64,000 bases of DNA from Rhodobacter sp. (GCA_020637595.1 JACKKE010000007.1:175894-239893); one strand, 5' to 3'. Positions 51,380 through 60,485 are shown, numbered from the stretch's first letter. The notes: generated by a model not told the origin, from the sequence alone. Numbers and translations: made by a program.

Positions 51380-53338
51380 ATGACCAAAGACAAGCCCTGG
51401 CTGTTTCGCACCTATGCCGGTCATTCGACGGCCAAGGCCTCGAACGAGCTGTATCGGACGAACCTGTCCAAGGGGCAGACGGGTCTCTCGGTCGCCTTCG
51501 ACCTGCCGACGCAGACAGGCTACGACAGCGACCATGTGCTGAGCCGGGGCGAGGTGGGCAAGGTCGGTGTGCCGATCAGCCATCTGGGCGACATGCGCGC
51601 GCTGTTCGACCAGATCCCGCTGGAACAGATGAACACCTCGATGACGATCAATGCGACAGCGCCCTGGCTGCTGGCGCTCTATATCGCCGTGGCCGAGGAA
51701 CAGGGTGCCGACATCGCCCAGCTTCAGGGCACGGTGCAGAACGACATCATCAAGGAATACCTGTCACGCGGCACCTATATCTGCCCGCCAAAGCCCAGCC
51801 TGCGCATGATCACCGATGTCGCGGCCTACACGCGCGAACACCTGCCCAAATGGAACCCGATGAACGTGTGTTCCTATCACCTGCAGGAAGCCGGCGCGAC
51901 GCCCGAGCAGGAACTGGCCTTTGCCCTGGCGACCGCCTGCGCGGTGCTCGATGACCTCAAGGGCAAGGTCCCGGCCGAGCATTTCGGCGAGATGGTGGGC
52001 CGCATCAGCTTCTTCGTGAACGCGGGAATCCGCTTTGTCACCGAAATGTGCAAGATGCGCGCCTTTACCGAACTGTGGGACGAAATCTGCCTGCAGCGAT
52101 ACGGGGTCGAGGATGCGCGCTATCGGCGCTTTCGCTACGGGGTGCAGGTCAACAGCCTGGGCCTGACCGAGCAGCAGCCGGAAAACAACGTCTACCGCAT
52201 CCTGATCGAGGCCCTGGCAGTCACCCTGTCGAAGAACGCCCGCGCGCGCGCGGTGCAATTGCCGGCATGGAACGAGGCCCTGGGCCTTCCGCGCAAATGG
52301 GATCAGCAGTGGTCGCTCAGGATGCAGCAGATCCTGGCCTATGAAACCGACTTGCTGGAATACGGCGATCTGTTCGACGGCAACCCGGTTGTCGATGCCA
52401 AGGTCAAGGCGCTGAAAGAAGGCGCGCGTGCCGAACTCGCGCTCATCGACGACATGGGCGGCGCGGTGCAGGCCATCGACTACATGAAGGGCCGCCTGGT
52501 CGAGGCCAACGCCGAACGCATCGCACGGATCGAGGCAGGCGAGACAACGGTTGTGGGCGTGAACCGGTTCACCACGACCGAACCGTCGCCGCTGACCACG
52601 GGCGAAGGCGCGATCATGGTGGTCGATGAGGCCGCCGAACGCGATCAGATCGCCCGGCTCGAAGCCTGGCGCGGCGCGCGTGACGAGGCCGCGGTGCAGG
52701 CCGCGCTCGAGGACCTGCGCGCGGCCGCCCTGTCGGGCGCGAATGTGATGCCCGCCTCGATCCGGGCCGCCAAGGCCGGCGCGACCACCGGGGAATGGGG
52801 ACTGGTCGTGCGCAAGGCCTTTGGGGAATACCGCGCACCGACCGGCGTTTCGCGCAACCCCTCCAACCGGACCGAAGGCCTGGAAGAGATCCGCGCCGCT
52901 GTCGATGCGGTGAGCCGCCAGTTGGGCCGAAAGCTGAAGTTCGTGGTCGGCAAGCCCGGCCTCGACGGTCACTCGAACGGGGCCGAACAGATCGCCGCGC
53001 GCGCACGCGACTGCGGCATGGACATCCATTACGAAGGGATCCGCCTGACACCCGCCGAGATCGTTTCCGCCGCACGCGACCAGGAGGCACATGTCGTCGG
53101 CCTGTCGATCCTGTCCGGCAGCCATGTGCCGCTGGTCGCCGAACTGATGGAGCGGATGCGCGCCGCCGGACTGGCCGACACCCCCGTCGTGGTCGGAGGC
53201 ATCATCCCCGACGAGGACGCGGTCAAGCTGCAGGCGATGGGCGTGGCCGCGGTCTATACGCCCAAGGACTTTGAACTGAATCGCATCATGATGGACATCG
53301 TCGGCCTGGTCGACTCGCGCCCGGTGGCCGCCGAATAA
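51380..53338 (+). CDS. ecm: Ethylmalonyl-CoA mutase
   Basis: This 652-residue cobalamin-dependent mutase has the substrate-binding barrel at the N-terminus (GLSVAFDLPTQTGYDSD, QGTVQNDIIKEY) and the B12 domain at the C-terminus with the DGHSNG motif (DxHxxG form), LSGSH and GGIIPDED. It converts ethylmalonyl-CoA to methylsuccinyl-CoA. Methylmalonyl-CoA mutase is similar, but the single-chain length of about 650 and the nearby ccr gene favour Ecm. The ATG follows GGAGG. Confidence 0.93.
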   Translation: MTKDKPWLFRTYAGHSTAKASNELYRTNLSKGQTGLSVAFDLPTQTGYDSDHVLSRGEVGKVGVPISHLGDMRALFDQIPLEQMNTSMTINATAPWLLALYIAVAEEQGADIAQLQGTVQNDIIKEYLSRGTYICPPKPSLRMITDVAAYTREHLPKWNPMNVCSYHLQEAGATPEQELAFALATACAVLDDLKGKVPAEHFGEMVGRISFFVNAGIRFVTEMCKMRAFTELWDEICLQRYGVEDARYRRFRYGVQVNSLGLTEQQPENNVYRILIEALAVTLSKNARARAVQLPAWNEALGLPRKWDQQWSLRMQQILAYETDLLEYGDLFDGNPVVDAKVKALKEGARAELALIDDMGGAVQAIDYMKGRLVEANAERIARIEAGETTVVGVNRFTTTEPSPLTTGEGAIMVVDEAAERDQIARLEAWRGARDEAAVQAALEDLRAAALSGANVMPASIRAAKAGATTGEWGLVVRKAFGEYRAPTGVSRNPSNRTEGLEEIRAAVDAVSRQLGRKLKFVVGKPGLDGHSNGAEQIAARARDCGMDIHYEGIRLTPAEIVSAARDQEAHVVGLSILSGSHVPLVAELMERMRAAGLADTPVVVGGIIPDEDAVKLQAMGVAAVYTPKDFELNRIMMDIVGLVDSRPVAAE

Positions 53339-53404
53339 GGGGGGCGCTGCCCCCCTCTTTGCTGCGCAAATTCACCCCTCGGGATATTTGGGGCACAAAG
53401 ATGG
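53339..53404 (+). repeat. Dispersed GC-rich intergenic repeat, copy 4
   Basis: GGGGCGCTGCCCCC forms the hairpin half; the core CCCCTCGGGATATTTGGGGC and ACAAAGATG follows. It fills the gap between the convergent ecm and phzF-like genes almost exactly. Confidence 0.6.
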
Positions 53405-53406
53405 GG

Positions 53407-54300
53407 TCAGATGCCGGGGATCGTGATCCGACCCTGGGCGACGGGCACCGCCGCCCCCGCAACCCGCACCGCCGTCAGCGCGCCCCCCGCGACCACCGCC
53501 GTCATCACGATCTGCGAGGGGCGGCCCATTTCGACACCCTGGGTGATCTCGATCCGGGTCTCGCCGTCGTCGAGCAACCCGTTCGCCAGCAGGTCGGCGG
53601 CGAAAATCGCGCTGGCCGATCCGGTGGCCGGGTCCTCGGGGATGCCGGCGGTGGGCGAGAACATGCGCGCCCGATAGCCCTGTTCGGTGCGGGTATAGCA
53701 CCACGCACTGTCAACCCCGGCCTCATGCATCAGGTGCGACCAGTGGGGTTCGATCGGGCGTGCCTGCGCCAGCACGGCAAGGTCCGGCAGCGGCACATAG
53801 AGAAACGCAGGCCCCCCTTGCCAAAGCGCCGGCGCACGATGACCGGGCGTGCCCAGCGCCGTCACCCCCAGCGCGGCGGCCACGAGCGCGGGATCGGCCC
53901 GGCCGGGGGCGCCGACGGGCGTCACGGGTGCCGTGAACCCACCCTGCACCCGACCGGCCCTGCGCGTGACAAGCACCGGGACCAGACCCGCCTCCTCTTC
54001 GAGCACGAGATGCACTTCGGCATCCGGTCCGGGCGCGGCAAGGCCCGACAGGGCGATGGCGCACCCCAGGGTCGGGTGCCCGGCAAACGGGATTTCCGCC
54101 GTCGGAAAGAAGATCCGGACGCGCGCGGTGTGTGCCGGATCGCGCGGCGGCATGACAAAGATCGTTTCGGACAGGTTGAACTCGCGCGCCAGGGTCTGCA
54201 TCTGCGCCACGCTCAGCCCCTCGGCCCCGTGCACGATGGCCAGCGGGTTGCCGGCAAAGGCAGTTTCGGTGAACACGTCCCAGGTCTCGAATGTCAGCAT
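53407..54300 (-). CDS. PhzF family isomerase/epimerase-like protein
   Basis: This 297-residue protein is of the PhzF fold (two similar diaminopimelate-epimerase-like halves). It has the catalytic Glu in LSETIFV (about residue 45), FAGHPTLG in the first half and EDPATGSA in the second. PhzF itself acts in phenazine synthesis, but most family members serve other unknown isomerisations and no phenazine genes are here. Confidence 0.9.
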   Translation of the reverse strand: MLTFETWDVFTETAFAGNPLAIVHGAEGLSVAQMQTLAREFNLSETIFVMPPRDPAHTARVRIFFPTAEIPFAGHPTLGCAIALSGLAAPGPDAEVHLVLEEEAGLVPVLVTRRAGRVQGGFTAPVTPVGAPGRADPALVAAALGVTALGTPGHRAPALWQGGPAFLYVPLPDLAVLAQARPIEPHWSHLMHEAGVDSAWCYTRTEQGYRARMFSPTAGIPEDPATGSASAIFAADLLANGLLDDGETRIEITQGVEMGRPSQIVMTAVVAGGALTAVRVAGAAVPVAQGRITIPGI

Positions 54301-54345
54301 CGCGGAACCTTTCTGAACCGGACTTGACCCTGCGCCACCGGGCCG

Positions 54346-54379
54346 AAAAAGGAAAGGGCGCGACCGACCGGCCGCGCCC
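54346..54379 (-). terminator. Rho-independent terminator after the small heat-shock gene
   Basis: On the minus strand a 7-bp stem GGGCGCG/CGCGCCC (54379-54373 with 54362-54356) with a 10-base loop is followed by TTTCCTTTTT. Confidence 0.65.
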
Positions 54380-54405
54380 CCGATTTTCCGTCGACAGGCC
54401 CCGCG

Positions 54406-54864
54406 TCAGGCAGCCGAGGCTTCGACCAGGCGCGACGGTTCGGCGCGGGCGATCTCGATGCGGCGGGGTTTCAGGGCCTCGGGGATTTCCCGCACGAGGT
54501 CGATGTGCAGCATCCCGTCGGCATGGGTCGCGCCGGTCACGCGGACATGATCGGCCAGATGGAAGCGCCGGTCAAAGGCCCGGGTTGCGATGCCGCGATG
54601 CAGGAAGGTGCGGTCGGCTTCGTCCTCGGTCTTGCGGGCCGAAATCACCAGCGAATTCTCTTTCACATCGACGGCCAGCTCGTCGGCGCTGAAACCGGCA
54701 ACCGCGAGCGAGATGCGGTAGGCATTATCGTCGGTCTTTTCGATGTTGTAGGGCGGATAGCTGGGCTGCACGGGTTCGGCAGCCAGGACACGGTCCATCA
54801 GGTCGGCCATCCGGTCAAAACCAACCGAGGCACGGAACAGCGGAGTCGGGTCGAAAGCACGCAT
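54406..54864 (-). CDS. Small heat-shock protein (Hsp20/IbpA family)
   Basis: This 152-residue protein has an alpha-crystallin domain at about residues 30-125. It contains the IbpA-like start MRAFDPTPLFR, PPYNIEKTDDNAYRISLAVAGF and GIATRAFDRRFHLADHVRV. It holds unfolding proteins in a refoldable state during heat shock. I chose the ATG at 54864 with AAGGA eight bases upstream; an ATG three codons earlier lies inside that site. A strong sigma-32-type promoter lies about 100 bases upstream. Confidence 0.92.
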   Translation of the reverse strand: MRAFDPTPLFRASVGFDRMADLMDRVLAAEPVQPSYPPYNIEKTDDNAYRISLAVAGFSADELAVDVKENSLVISARKTEDEADRTFLHRGIATRAFDRRFHLADHVRVTGATHADGMLHIDLVREIPEALKPRRIEIARAEPSRLVEASAA

Positions 54865-54965
54865 GTAAGTCATCCTTTATGCAAGCGATGTCTGAGGTCT
54901 GCCCGCCGGTTCTCCCGGCCGGGCGTCGAGGGGCCGGACCCCGTCATGGGCGCCCGGTCCTCTGG

Positions 54966-54994
54966 ATGTGGGAAAGCCGTTTTCCGCTTTCAAG
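54966..54994 (-). promoter_or_regulatory. Sigma-32 (RpoH)-type promoter of the small heat-shock gene
   Basis: On the minus strand, CTTGAAA (54994-54988), a 15-base spacer and CCCACAT (54972-54966) match the heat-shock sigma consensus, the -35 box perfectly. It starts four bases after the stop codon of the upstream protease gene and would leave a leader of about 95 bases before the ATG at 54864. Confidence 0.65.
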
Positions 54995-54997
54995 GGG

Positions 54998-55786
54998 TCA
55001 GGGGCGCAGGAACCGCGCGGTGGATCGGGCGCCCTGCGGCTGGCTGGACAATACGCCCGAAACGCCCTGATCCAGCGCCTGTTCCAGCGCCGCGACCCGC
55101 CCGCCCAGGCGCATCCCCAGCGAAATGGGCCGTTCCTGCCCCTGTGCCAGCGCCGAGATCACGGAAACGACCTGGATTTCGCCGTCGCGCACGGCAAAGA
55201 CGGGCGATCCGGACGAGCCGAAATCAATGTCGCACGAAAAGACCGAGACCCCGTCGCGGCGCTGGTCGAGGACATGGCAGGTTTCCTGGATCGAGGGCGC
55301 CTCGGCCCGGTCGCGCGCATAGCTGACCACGGCAACCGCGTCGCCTGCGCGCACGGGTTCATCCGCGACGCCAAAGGGATGGATCGACGTGGTGCGCACC
55401 GGCTGATCCAGTTCCAGCACGGCCAGATCGCGCGGCACATTGGCCATTTCGGCGCCGACGGCAAAGTCGAACTCGGGCCAGACCGCCACGCGGCTGATCC
55501 CGCGGATCGCCTCGGCCCGTCCGGTGCGCCAGCCGGCCAGGAACTGCAACCGGCCGGGCGGGATCTGCTGGCCGGTCCGGTGATCGAACAGGCAATGCGC
55601 CGCGGTCAGAACCCGGTCCGGCGCGATCAGGGTCGCGGTGCAGAACCCGACCCCTTGCATGTTCAGCCGTCCCACGGCCTCCCATCCGCGGTTGGCGTCG
55701 CCGGTCTGCATGGCATGCAATCGGGTGTCCGCCTGCGCGAGCGCCTGAAACGGGACGAGGAGGAACAGAAGAAGGAACAGACGCAT
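54998..55786 (-). CDS. Secreted trypsin-like serine protease
   Basis: This 262-residue S1-family protease has a signal peptide (residues 1-18, ending LAQA), so it is exported to the periplasm or beyond. The catalytic triad is visible: His64 (TAAHC), Asp120 (RDLAVLEL) and Ser194 (GSSGSP). The ATG at 55786 puts the hydrophobic MRLFLLLFLLVPF at the N-terminus and has AAGGA upstream. It lacks a PDZ domain, so it is not DegP. Substrate unknown. Confidence 0.9.
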   Translation of the reverse strand: MRLFLLLFLLVPFQALAQADTRLHAMQTGDANRGWEAVGRLNMQGVGFCTATLIAPDRVLTAAHCLFDHRTGQQIPPGRLQFLAGWRTGRAEAIRGISRVAVWPEFDFAVGAEMANVPRDLAVLELDQPVRTTSIHPFGVADEPVRAGDAVAVVSYARDRAEAPSIQETCHVLDQRRDGVSVFSCDIDFGSSGSPVFAVRDGEIQVVSVISALAQGQERPISLGMRLGGRVAALEQALDQGVSGVLSSQPQGARSTARFLRP

Positions 55787-55900
55787 TCGGAACCCGGGAA
55801 CAACCTGAAGGAGGCCCAGACTGCCGTGAAAAGGTGGCGAAAATGGGGCCCCGTCCCCCCGGGCGGGCGCCCCGCGGCCCCACCCCATGGGACGCGGCGA

Positions 55901-57409
55901 TCAGTTGCGGAACCAGTCCTGGAACTGATCGCGCAGAAGGTTCTTCTGAACCTTGCCCATGGTGTTGCGCGGCAATTCCGGCAGCACCACCAGCGCGCGC
56001 GGCACCTTGAACCGCGCCAGTCGCCGGCCCAGGTCCGCCAGGATCGCCGCGGTGTCGGGCGTTTCCCCCGCCTGCGGCACGATCACGCCCAGCACGCCTT
56101 CGCCCAGGTCGGGATGCGGCACGCCGATCACGGCGCTTTCCTTGACGCCGGCGGCCTCGTCCAGCTCCAGCTCGATTTCCTTGGGATAGATGTTGTAGCC
56201 GCCCGCGATGATCAGGTCCTTCTGCCGGCCGACAATGGTGACATAGCCGTCGCTGTCGATCCGCCCGAGATCGCCGGTGATGAAGAACCCGTCCGCGCGC
56301 AGTTCGGCCGCCGTCTTTTCGGGCATCTGCCAATAGCCCATGAACACGTTGTCGCCCCGCACCTCGAGAATGCCGATCTCGCCTTGCGGCACGGTCGCGC
56401 CGGTGTCGGGGTCGGTCACCTTCAGCTCGACCCCTGGCAGCGGGAAGCCCACCGTCCCGGCCCGACGCTCGCCGTCATAGGGGTTCGAGGTGTTCATGTT
56501 CGTTTCGGTCATGCCATACCGTTCAAGGATGCGGTGCCCGGTGCGGTCCTCGAATGCGACATGGGTTTCGGCCAGCAGGGGCGCCGAACCCGAGGTGAAC
56601 AGCCGCATGTGGGCGACCAGATCGCGGGTGAAACGCGCGTCATCCAGAAGCCGGGTGTAGAAGGTCGGCACCCCCATCATCGAGGTCGCGCGCGGCATCC
56701 AGCGGATCAGCGCGTCGATGTCCAGTTTCGGCAACAGGATCAGCGCGCCGCCGGCCAGCAGAACGATGTTCGTGGCAACGAACAGGCCATGGGTGTGAAA
56801 GATCGGCAGCGCGTGCAGCAACACGTCCTGATCGGTGAAGCGCCAGGCACGGGTCAGGACCTCGGCGTTGGACAGAAGGTTGCGCTGGCTCAGCATCGCA
56901 CCCTTCGACCGCCCCGTCGTGCCCGAGGTGTAGAGCAGCGCGGCCAGATCACCCGGGTCGCGTTCGGCGGCCGCAACGGCGGGCGCGGCGGCGACCTGGG
57001 AAAAGCTGCCGCTGCCATCGGAGTCGAGCACCATCAGCCGCGCGCCGCTCTGCGCGGCCACGGTGGCCAGCGCGGCGGCCTTGGCGCTGTCGGCCAACAG
57101 CAGCCGGGCCCCCGCGTCTGACAGGAAATAGGCCACTTCGTCCGGCGTGTAGGCGGTGTTCAGGGGCAGGAACACCACCCCCGCCATCACCGCGCCGCCG
57201 TAAAGCGCCAGGGCATCGGCGCTTTTTTCCACCTGCACCGCCATCCGGTCGCCGGGCGCAAGACCCAGCGCGCCCAGCCGTCCCGCCACCTGCGCGCACA
57301 TCGCATGAAAGGCGTCGCCGGTGATCTCGGACCCGTCGGGCAGGATCAGGAACGGCGACTGGCGGCCGATCAGCGGGGCGAACAGGGCGTCATACAACGG
57401 ATTGGGCAT
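55901..57409 (-). CDS. Malonyl-CoA synthetase (MatB-type acyl-CoA ligase)
   Basis: This 502-residue AMP-forming ligase has the ATP loop YTSGTTGRSKGAM (about residue 160), FHTHGLFVATNI, ERYGMTETNM and the C-terminal catalytic Lys in RNTMGKVQK. The HTHGLFVA and RYGMTETNMNTSNP segments match MatB-like malonyl/methylmalonyl-CoA synthetases. It would activate malonate or methylmalonate. The ATG follows AGGAGG. An SDR-type gene lies just upstream on the same strand. Confidence 0.88.
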   Translation of the reverse strand: MPNPLYDALFAPLIGRQSPFLILPDGSEITGDAFHAMCAQVAGRLGALGLAPGDRMAVQVEKSADALALYGGAVMAGVVFLPLNTAYTPDEVAYFLSDAGARLLLADSAKAAALATVAAQSGARLMVLDSDGSGSFSQVAAAPAVAAAERDPGDLAALLYTSGTTGRSKGAMLSQRNLLSNAEVLTRAWRFTDQDVLLHALPIFHTHGLFVATNIVLLAGGALILLPKLDIDALIRWMPRATSMMGVPTFYTRLLDDARFTRDLVAHMRLFTSGSAPLLAETHVAFEDRTGHRILERYGMTETNMNTSNPYDGERRAGTVGFPLPGVELKVTDPDTGATVPQGEIGILEVRGDNVFMGYWQMPEKTAAELRADGFFITGDLGRIDSDGYVTIVGRQKDLIIAGGYNIYPKEIELELDEAAGVKESAVIGVPHPDLGEGVLGVIVPQAGETPDTAAILADLGRRLARFKVPRALVVLPELPRNTMGKVQKNLLRDQFQDWFRN

Positions 57410-57466
57410 CGGTGTGGTCCTCCTGTCTACGCGCATAGCGCGGCGGCGAGGGCCGGTCCAGTCGCG

Positions 57467-58273
57467 TCAGTGCGCCGGGCGCTGCACCGTGTCCAGAACC
57501 TGACGCCCGCCATCCAGGCCGACGATCTGCCCGGTCATGAACCCTGACGCCGACGAGGCAAGGAACTGCGCCAGTTCGCCGACCTCGGACGCGGTGCCGA
57601 TCCGGCCCAGAGGCGTGCCTTCCAGAATGCTGTCGCGATATTCGGGATGTTCCGCGATCGTGTCGCGCAGCGTGCCGGACATGACCGACCCGACCGCGAC
57701 CGCGTTCACACGGATCGCATGGGGCGCCAACGACACCGCGAGGGACCGGGTCATCTGTTCCAGCGCCGCGTTCGAGATCGAGAACCCCAGCAGTTGCGGC
57801 TGCGTGCGATGCGCGGCGATCGACGAGATATTGACGATGGCGCCCGCTTCCTGACCCCGCGTCTCGGATTGTTCGGCCTGCAGGATCATGCGGCGTGCGA
57901 CGGCCTGGCTGGTGCGCAACGCGACGCTCAGGTTCTGGTCCAGCAGTTGTTCGACACTGGTATCCGACGGATCCAGGGGGTCGGTCACCGCGAACATCCG
58001 GGTTGCGTTGACCAGGATATCGACCCGGTCAAACGCGTCGAGAGCGGTAGACAGAAGGTTCGCGACCGCCAGTTTCTCGCGCAGGTCGCCAGCAAAGAGG
58101 CGACAGTTCGGCAATCCGGCCAGATCGTCGCTGCCAGCCTTCAGGCGTTTCTCGTTGTGGTCGGAAAAGACGACATTTGCCCCCTCGTCCACGAAATGCC
58201 GGGCAATGGCATGTCCTATGCCAGTGGCGGCGCCGGTGATGATGGCCGTCTTGCCGGCGATGGAAAAGCTCAT
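57467..58273 (-). CDS. SDR-fold protein lacking catalytic Tyr and Lys
   Basis: This 268-residue protein has the short-chain dehydrogenase fold: a complete cofactor loop TGAATGIG (residues 14-20) and the C-terminal GQIVGLDGGRQV. However, the usual YxxxK is FSISN, with Phe164 and Asn168 in place of Tyr and Lys, and the NNAG motif is NATR (89-92). A Ser at 150/151 remains. Without Tyr and Lys ordinary SDR chemistry is not expected, so it may be a binding or regulatory subunit or act on an unusual substrate. It overlaps the methyltransferase gene by four bases. Confidence 0.85.
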   Translation of the reverse strand: MSFSIAGKTAIITGAATGIGHAIARHFVDEGANVVFSDHNEKRLKAGSDDLAGLPNCRLFAGDLREKLAVANLLSTALDAFDRVDILVNATRMFAVTDPLDPSDTSVEQLLDQNLSVALRTSQAVARRMILQAEQSETRGQEAGAIVNISSIAAHRTQPQLLGFSISNAALEQMTRSLAVSLAPHAIRVNAVAVGSVMSGTLRDTIAEHPEYRDSILEGTPLGRIGTASEVGELAQFLASSASGFMTGQIVGLDGGRQVLDTVQRPAH

Positions 58274-59331
58274 GCGCGGCGTCCTTTGCTATGGGTCACA
58301 CGGGAACGGCCCCGGGACGGGGCGGCGGCACTCGCACGCAGGGGGCCTTCGGCCACGAACAGCTTGAACCCGGGCAGGCCCGGCAGTTCCTCGTGCCGCC
58401 GGAAATGCGCGGCGAGCGCGGTTTCATACGGCAGGTGACGGTTCGCCACCATGAACAGCTGACCCGAGGATTTCAGCATCGCCGCAGCCGAGGCGATAAA
58501 GGCCGCGCCCAATTGCGGACGCGCCTCGCGCCCCTTGTGAAAGGGGGGGTTCATCACCACCGCATCCAGCACCAGACGCGGCACCGGCTGGGTTGCGTCG
58601 GCCCAATGGAACACGGCGCGCGGATCGGTCACGTTCTGACGCGCGCAGTCCAGCGCACGGGCGTCGGCCTCGATCAGGTGAAGGGCGGCGATGCCGGGCG
58701 CCTTGGCCAGCAACTGCCCCGCCAGATAGCCCCAGCCCGCGCCCAGATCCGCCACCACACCTTTCAGGCCCGCCGGCAGCGCCTGCGCAAGCAGCGCCGA
58801 CGCCGGATCGATCCCATCCGCCGAAAAGGTCCCCGGCAGCGTCCGCCAGCCATCGACCTGGCCGGGTTGGGCGCGCCAATCCGCCAGGGTGTCGCCGGGC
58901 GACGGGAACCAGGCGATCTTGCCATGCCCCTTGGCGATCACATCGGACAGCTCGGTGCGGTCACGCAGGTCCTTGAGCATCGCATCCGCGCCATCGGTCT
59001 TTTGCCCGTCCACGATCACCGGCCCGCTGGTCAGTGCGGCGGCCCGGGCGATCAGGTCGCGCCCCTCGGCCCGGCCCCGGGGCAGGCAGACCAGAACCGC
59101 CGCGTAGGGCCCTGCCGGCGCCTGCGCGCAGGCCAGGCCCTGGTTCAGAAAGGCCGCGTGATCGGGCGCGTGCGGCGTGACCACGACCGTGCGCGCGCGC
59201 GGCAGGGGTGTCAGCACTTCGCCCGCATGAGGGTGAAAGACGGCAATCGTGCCGGTTTCGGGCAGCGTGAGCCCGGCCTCGAAGGCCAGCTCCAACCGCA
59301 GGGCACGCGGGGCCGGGTCAGTCAGGGACAT
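58270..59331 (-). CDS. RsmC-like class I SAM-dependent methyltransferase
   Basis: This 353-residue protein has two RsmC-type halves. The C-terminal half holds the SAM loop VADLGAGWGYLAG (about residue 190) and the catalytic NPPFHKG motif of N-methyltransferases acting on exocyclic amines. RsmC methylates G1207 of 16S rRNA; RlmG-like specificity is possible. The N-terminal half is the degenerate domain. Genes clpS (upstream) and the SDR (overlapping) flank it on the same strand. Confidence 0.87.
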   Translation of the reverse strand: MSLTDPAPRALRLELAFEAGLTLPETGTIAVFHPHAGEVLTPLPRARTVVVTPHAPDHAAFLNQGLACAQAPAGPYAAVLVCLPRGRAEGRDLIARAAALTSGPVIVDGQKTDGADAMLKDLRDRTELSDVIAKGHGKIAWFPSPGDTLADWRAQPGQVDGWRTLPGTFSADGIDPASALLAQALPAGLKGVVADLGAGWGYLAGQLLAKAPGIAALHLIEADARALDCARQNVTDPRAVFHWADATQPVPRLVLDAVVMNPPFHKGREARPQLGAAFIASAAAMLKSSGQLFMVANRHLPYETALAAHFRRHEELPGLPGFKLFVAEGPLRASAAAPSRGRSRVTHSKGRRA

Positions 59332-59355
59332 GCGGTTCGGCGGGCGCGGGGCGCC

Positions 59356-59697
59356 CTACTCCTTTTCCAGGGTGCATTGCAGCGGGTGCTGGTGACGGCG
59401 CGCGAAGTCCATCACCTGCGCCACCTTGGTTTCCGCGATCTCGTAGCTGAAGACGCCGACCACCGCGAGGCCCTTCTTGTGCACCGTGAGCATGATCTCG
59501 AACGCCTGAGCGTGATTGAGACCGAAGAACCGCTCCAGCACATGCACGACGAATTCCATCGGCGTGTAATCGTCATTCAGCAGCAGCACCTTGTACATCG
59601 GCGGGCGCTGCGTGCGGGTGCGCGTCTTGACCGCAAGGCCCGGATCGTCGTTGCCAGAGCCGTCCTTGCGGTCCGTCATCGTCGGAGTGATTGCCAT
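59356..59697 (-). CDS. clpS: ATP-dependent Clp protease adaptor ClpS
   Basis: ClpS delivers N-degron substrates to ClpAP. The 112-residue protein has the binding-pocket residues in the YKVLLLNDDYTPMEFVV segment, then HKKGLAVVGVFSYEIAETK. The N-terminal 30 residues are flexible and polar. The ATG at 59697 is chosen; an ATG six codons later is an alternative. clpA is not adjacent here, unlike in many bacteria. Confidence 0.95.
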   Translation of the reverse strand: MAITPTMTDRKDGSGNDDPGLAVKTRTRTQRPPMYKVLLLNDDYTPMEFVVHVLERFFGLNHAQAFEIMLTVHKKGLAVVGVFSYEIAETKVAQVMDFARRHQHPLQCTLEKE

Positions 59698-59742
59698 GAA
59701 ATAAGGACCCGGGGTGACAGATTCGGTTTCGCAGCAGTATAT

Positions 59743-59757
59743 AGCGTCCCGGACGCT
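59743..59757. promoter_or_regulatory. Palindrome AGCGTCC-C-GGACGCT between clpS and the HAD gene
   Basis: This is a perfect 7-bp inverted repeat with one central base in an 86-base divergent gap. It touches a TATATACT stretch on the minus strand, which is a likely -10 region for clpS, so the site could be an operator overlapping a promoter. Confidence 0.4.
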
Positions 59758-59783
59758 CAAGAAAACCCTTGCAGGGCAGGACC

Positions 59784-60485
59784 ATGCGCATCACCACTGT
59801 CGGCCTCGACGCAGACGACACGCTCTGGCACAACGAACGCTTCTTTCACATGACCCAGGCGCGCTTTGCCGATCTCCTGGCCGAGCACGCCGACCGCGAT
59901 CATCTGGCCGACCGGCTTCTGGCCGCGGAACGGCGGAATCTGGGGCACTATGGCTTTGGCATCAAGGGCTTCATGCTGTCGATGATCGAAACCGCGATCG
60001 AGGTGACGGATGGCCGTGTCCCCGGGCAGGTGATCGGCCAGATCATCGCCGCCGGCCAGGACATGCTGGCCCATCCCATCGACCTGCTACCCGGCGTGGC
60101 CGACACCATCGACAGGCTGGCGGGAGCGCACCGGCTGGTGCTGATCACCAAGGGCGACCTGCTGGATCAGGAACGCAAGCTCGCGCAATCCGGCCTGGGC
60201 GACGCGTTCGACGCCGTCGAGATCGTCAGCCACAAGACGCCCGAGACCTATGCGCAGATATTTGCCCGCCATGGCGGGGGGCCGGACCGCGCGCTGATGG
60301 CGGGCAATTCGATGGCCTCGGATGTCGTTGCCCCGATCGAGGCCGGCGCCTGGGGCGTCTTTGTGCCGCACGGCCTGGAATGGGCGATCGAGGCCGCGCC
60401 CGAACCGGCCACCCATCCCCGATACCGGCGGATTTCCGCGTTGTCGGACCTGCCCGCCCTGCTGGAGGCCTTGCAGGCCGACTGA
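59784..60485 (+). CDS. HAD superfamily hydrolase
   Basis: This 233-residue HAD phosphatase has motif I DADDTLWHN (nucleophile Asp), motif II in VLITKGD, motif III Lys in HKTPE, and motif IV GNSMASDV. It has a helical cap between motifs I and II, as in class I HADs. It resembles YjjG-type nucleotidases and phosphoglycolate phosphatases, but the substrate is not clear. The ATG at 59784 follows CAGGGCAGGA; an earlier TTG is less likely. Confidence 0.88.
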   Translation: MRITTVGLDADDTLWHNERFFHMTQARFADLLAEHADRDHLADRLLAAERRNLGHYGFGIKGFMLSMIETAIEVTDGRVPGQVIGQIIAAGQDMLAHPIDLLPGVADTIDRLAGAHRLVLITKGDLLDQERKLAQSGLGDAFDAVEIVSHKTPETYAQIFARHGGGPDRALMAGNSMASDVVAPIEAGAWGVFVPHGLEWAIEAAPEPATHPRYRRISALSDLPALLEALQAD

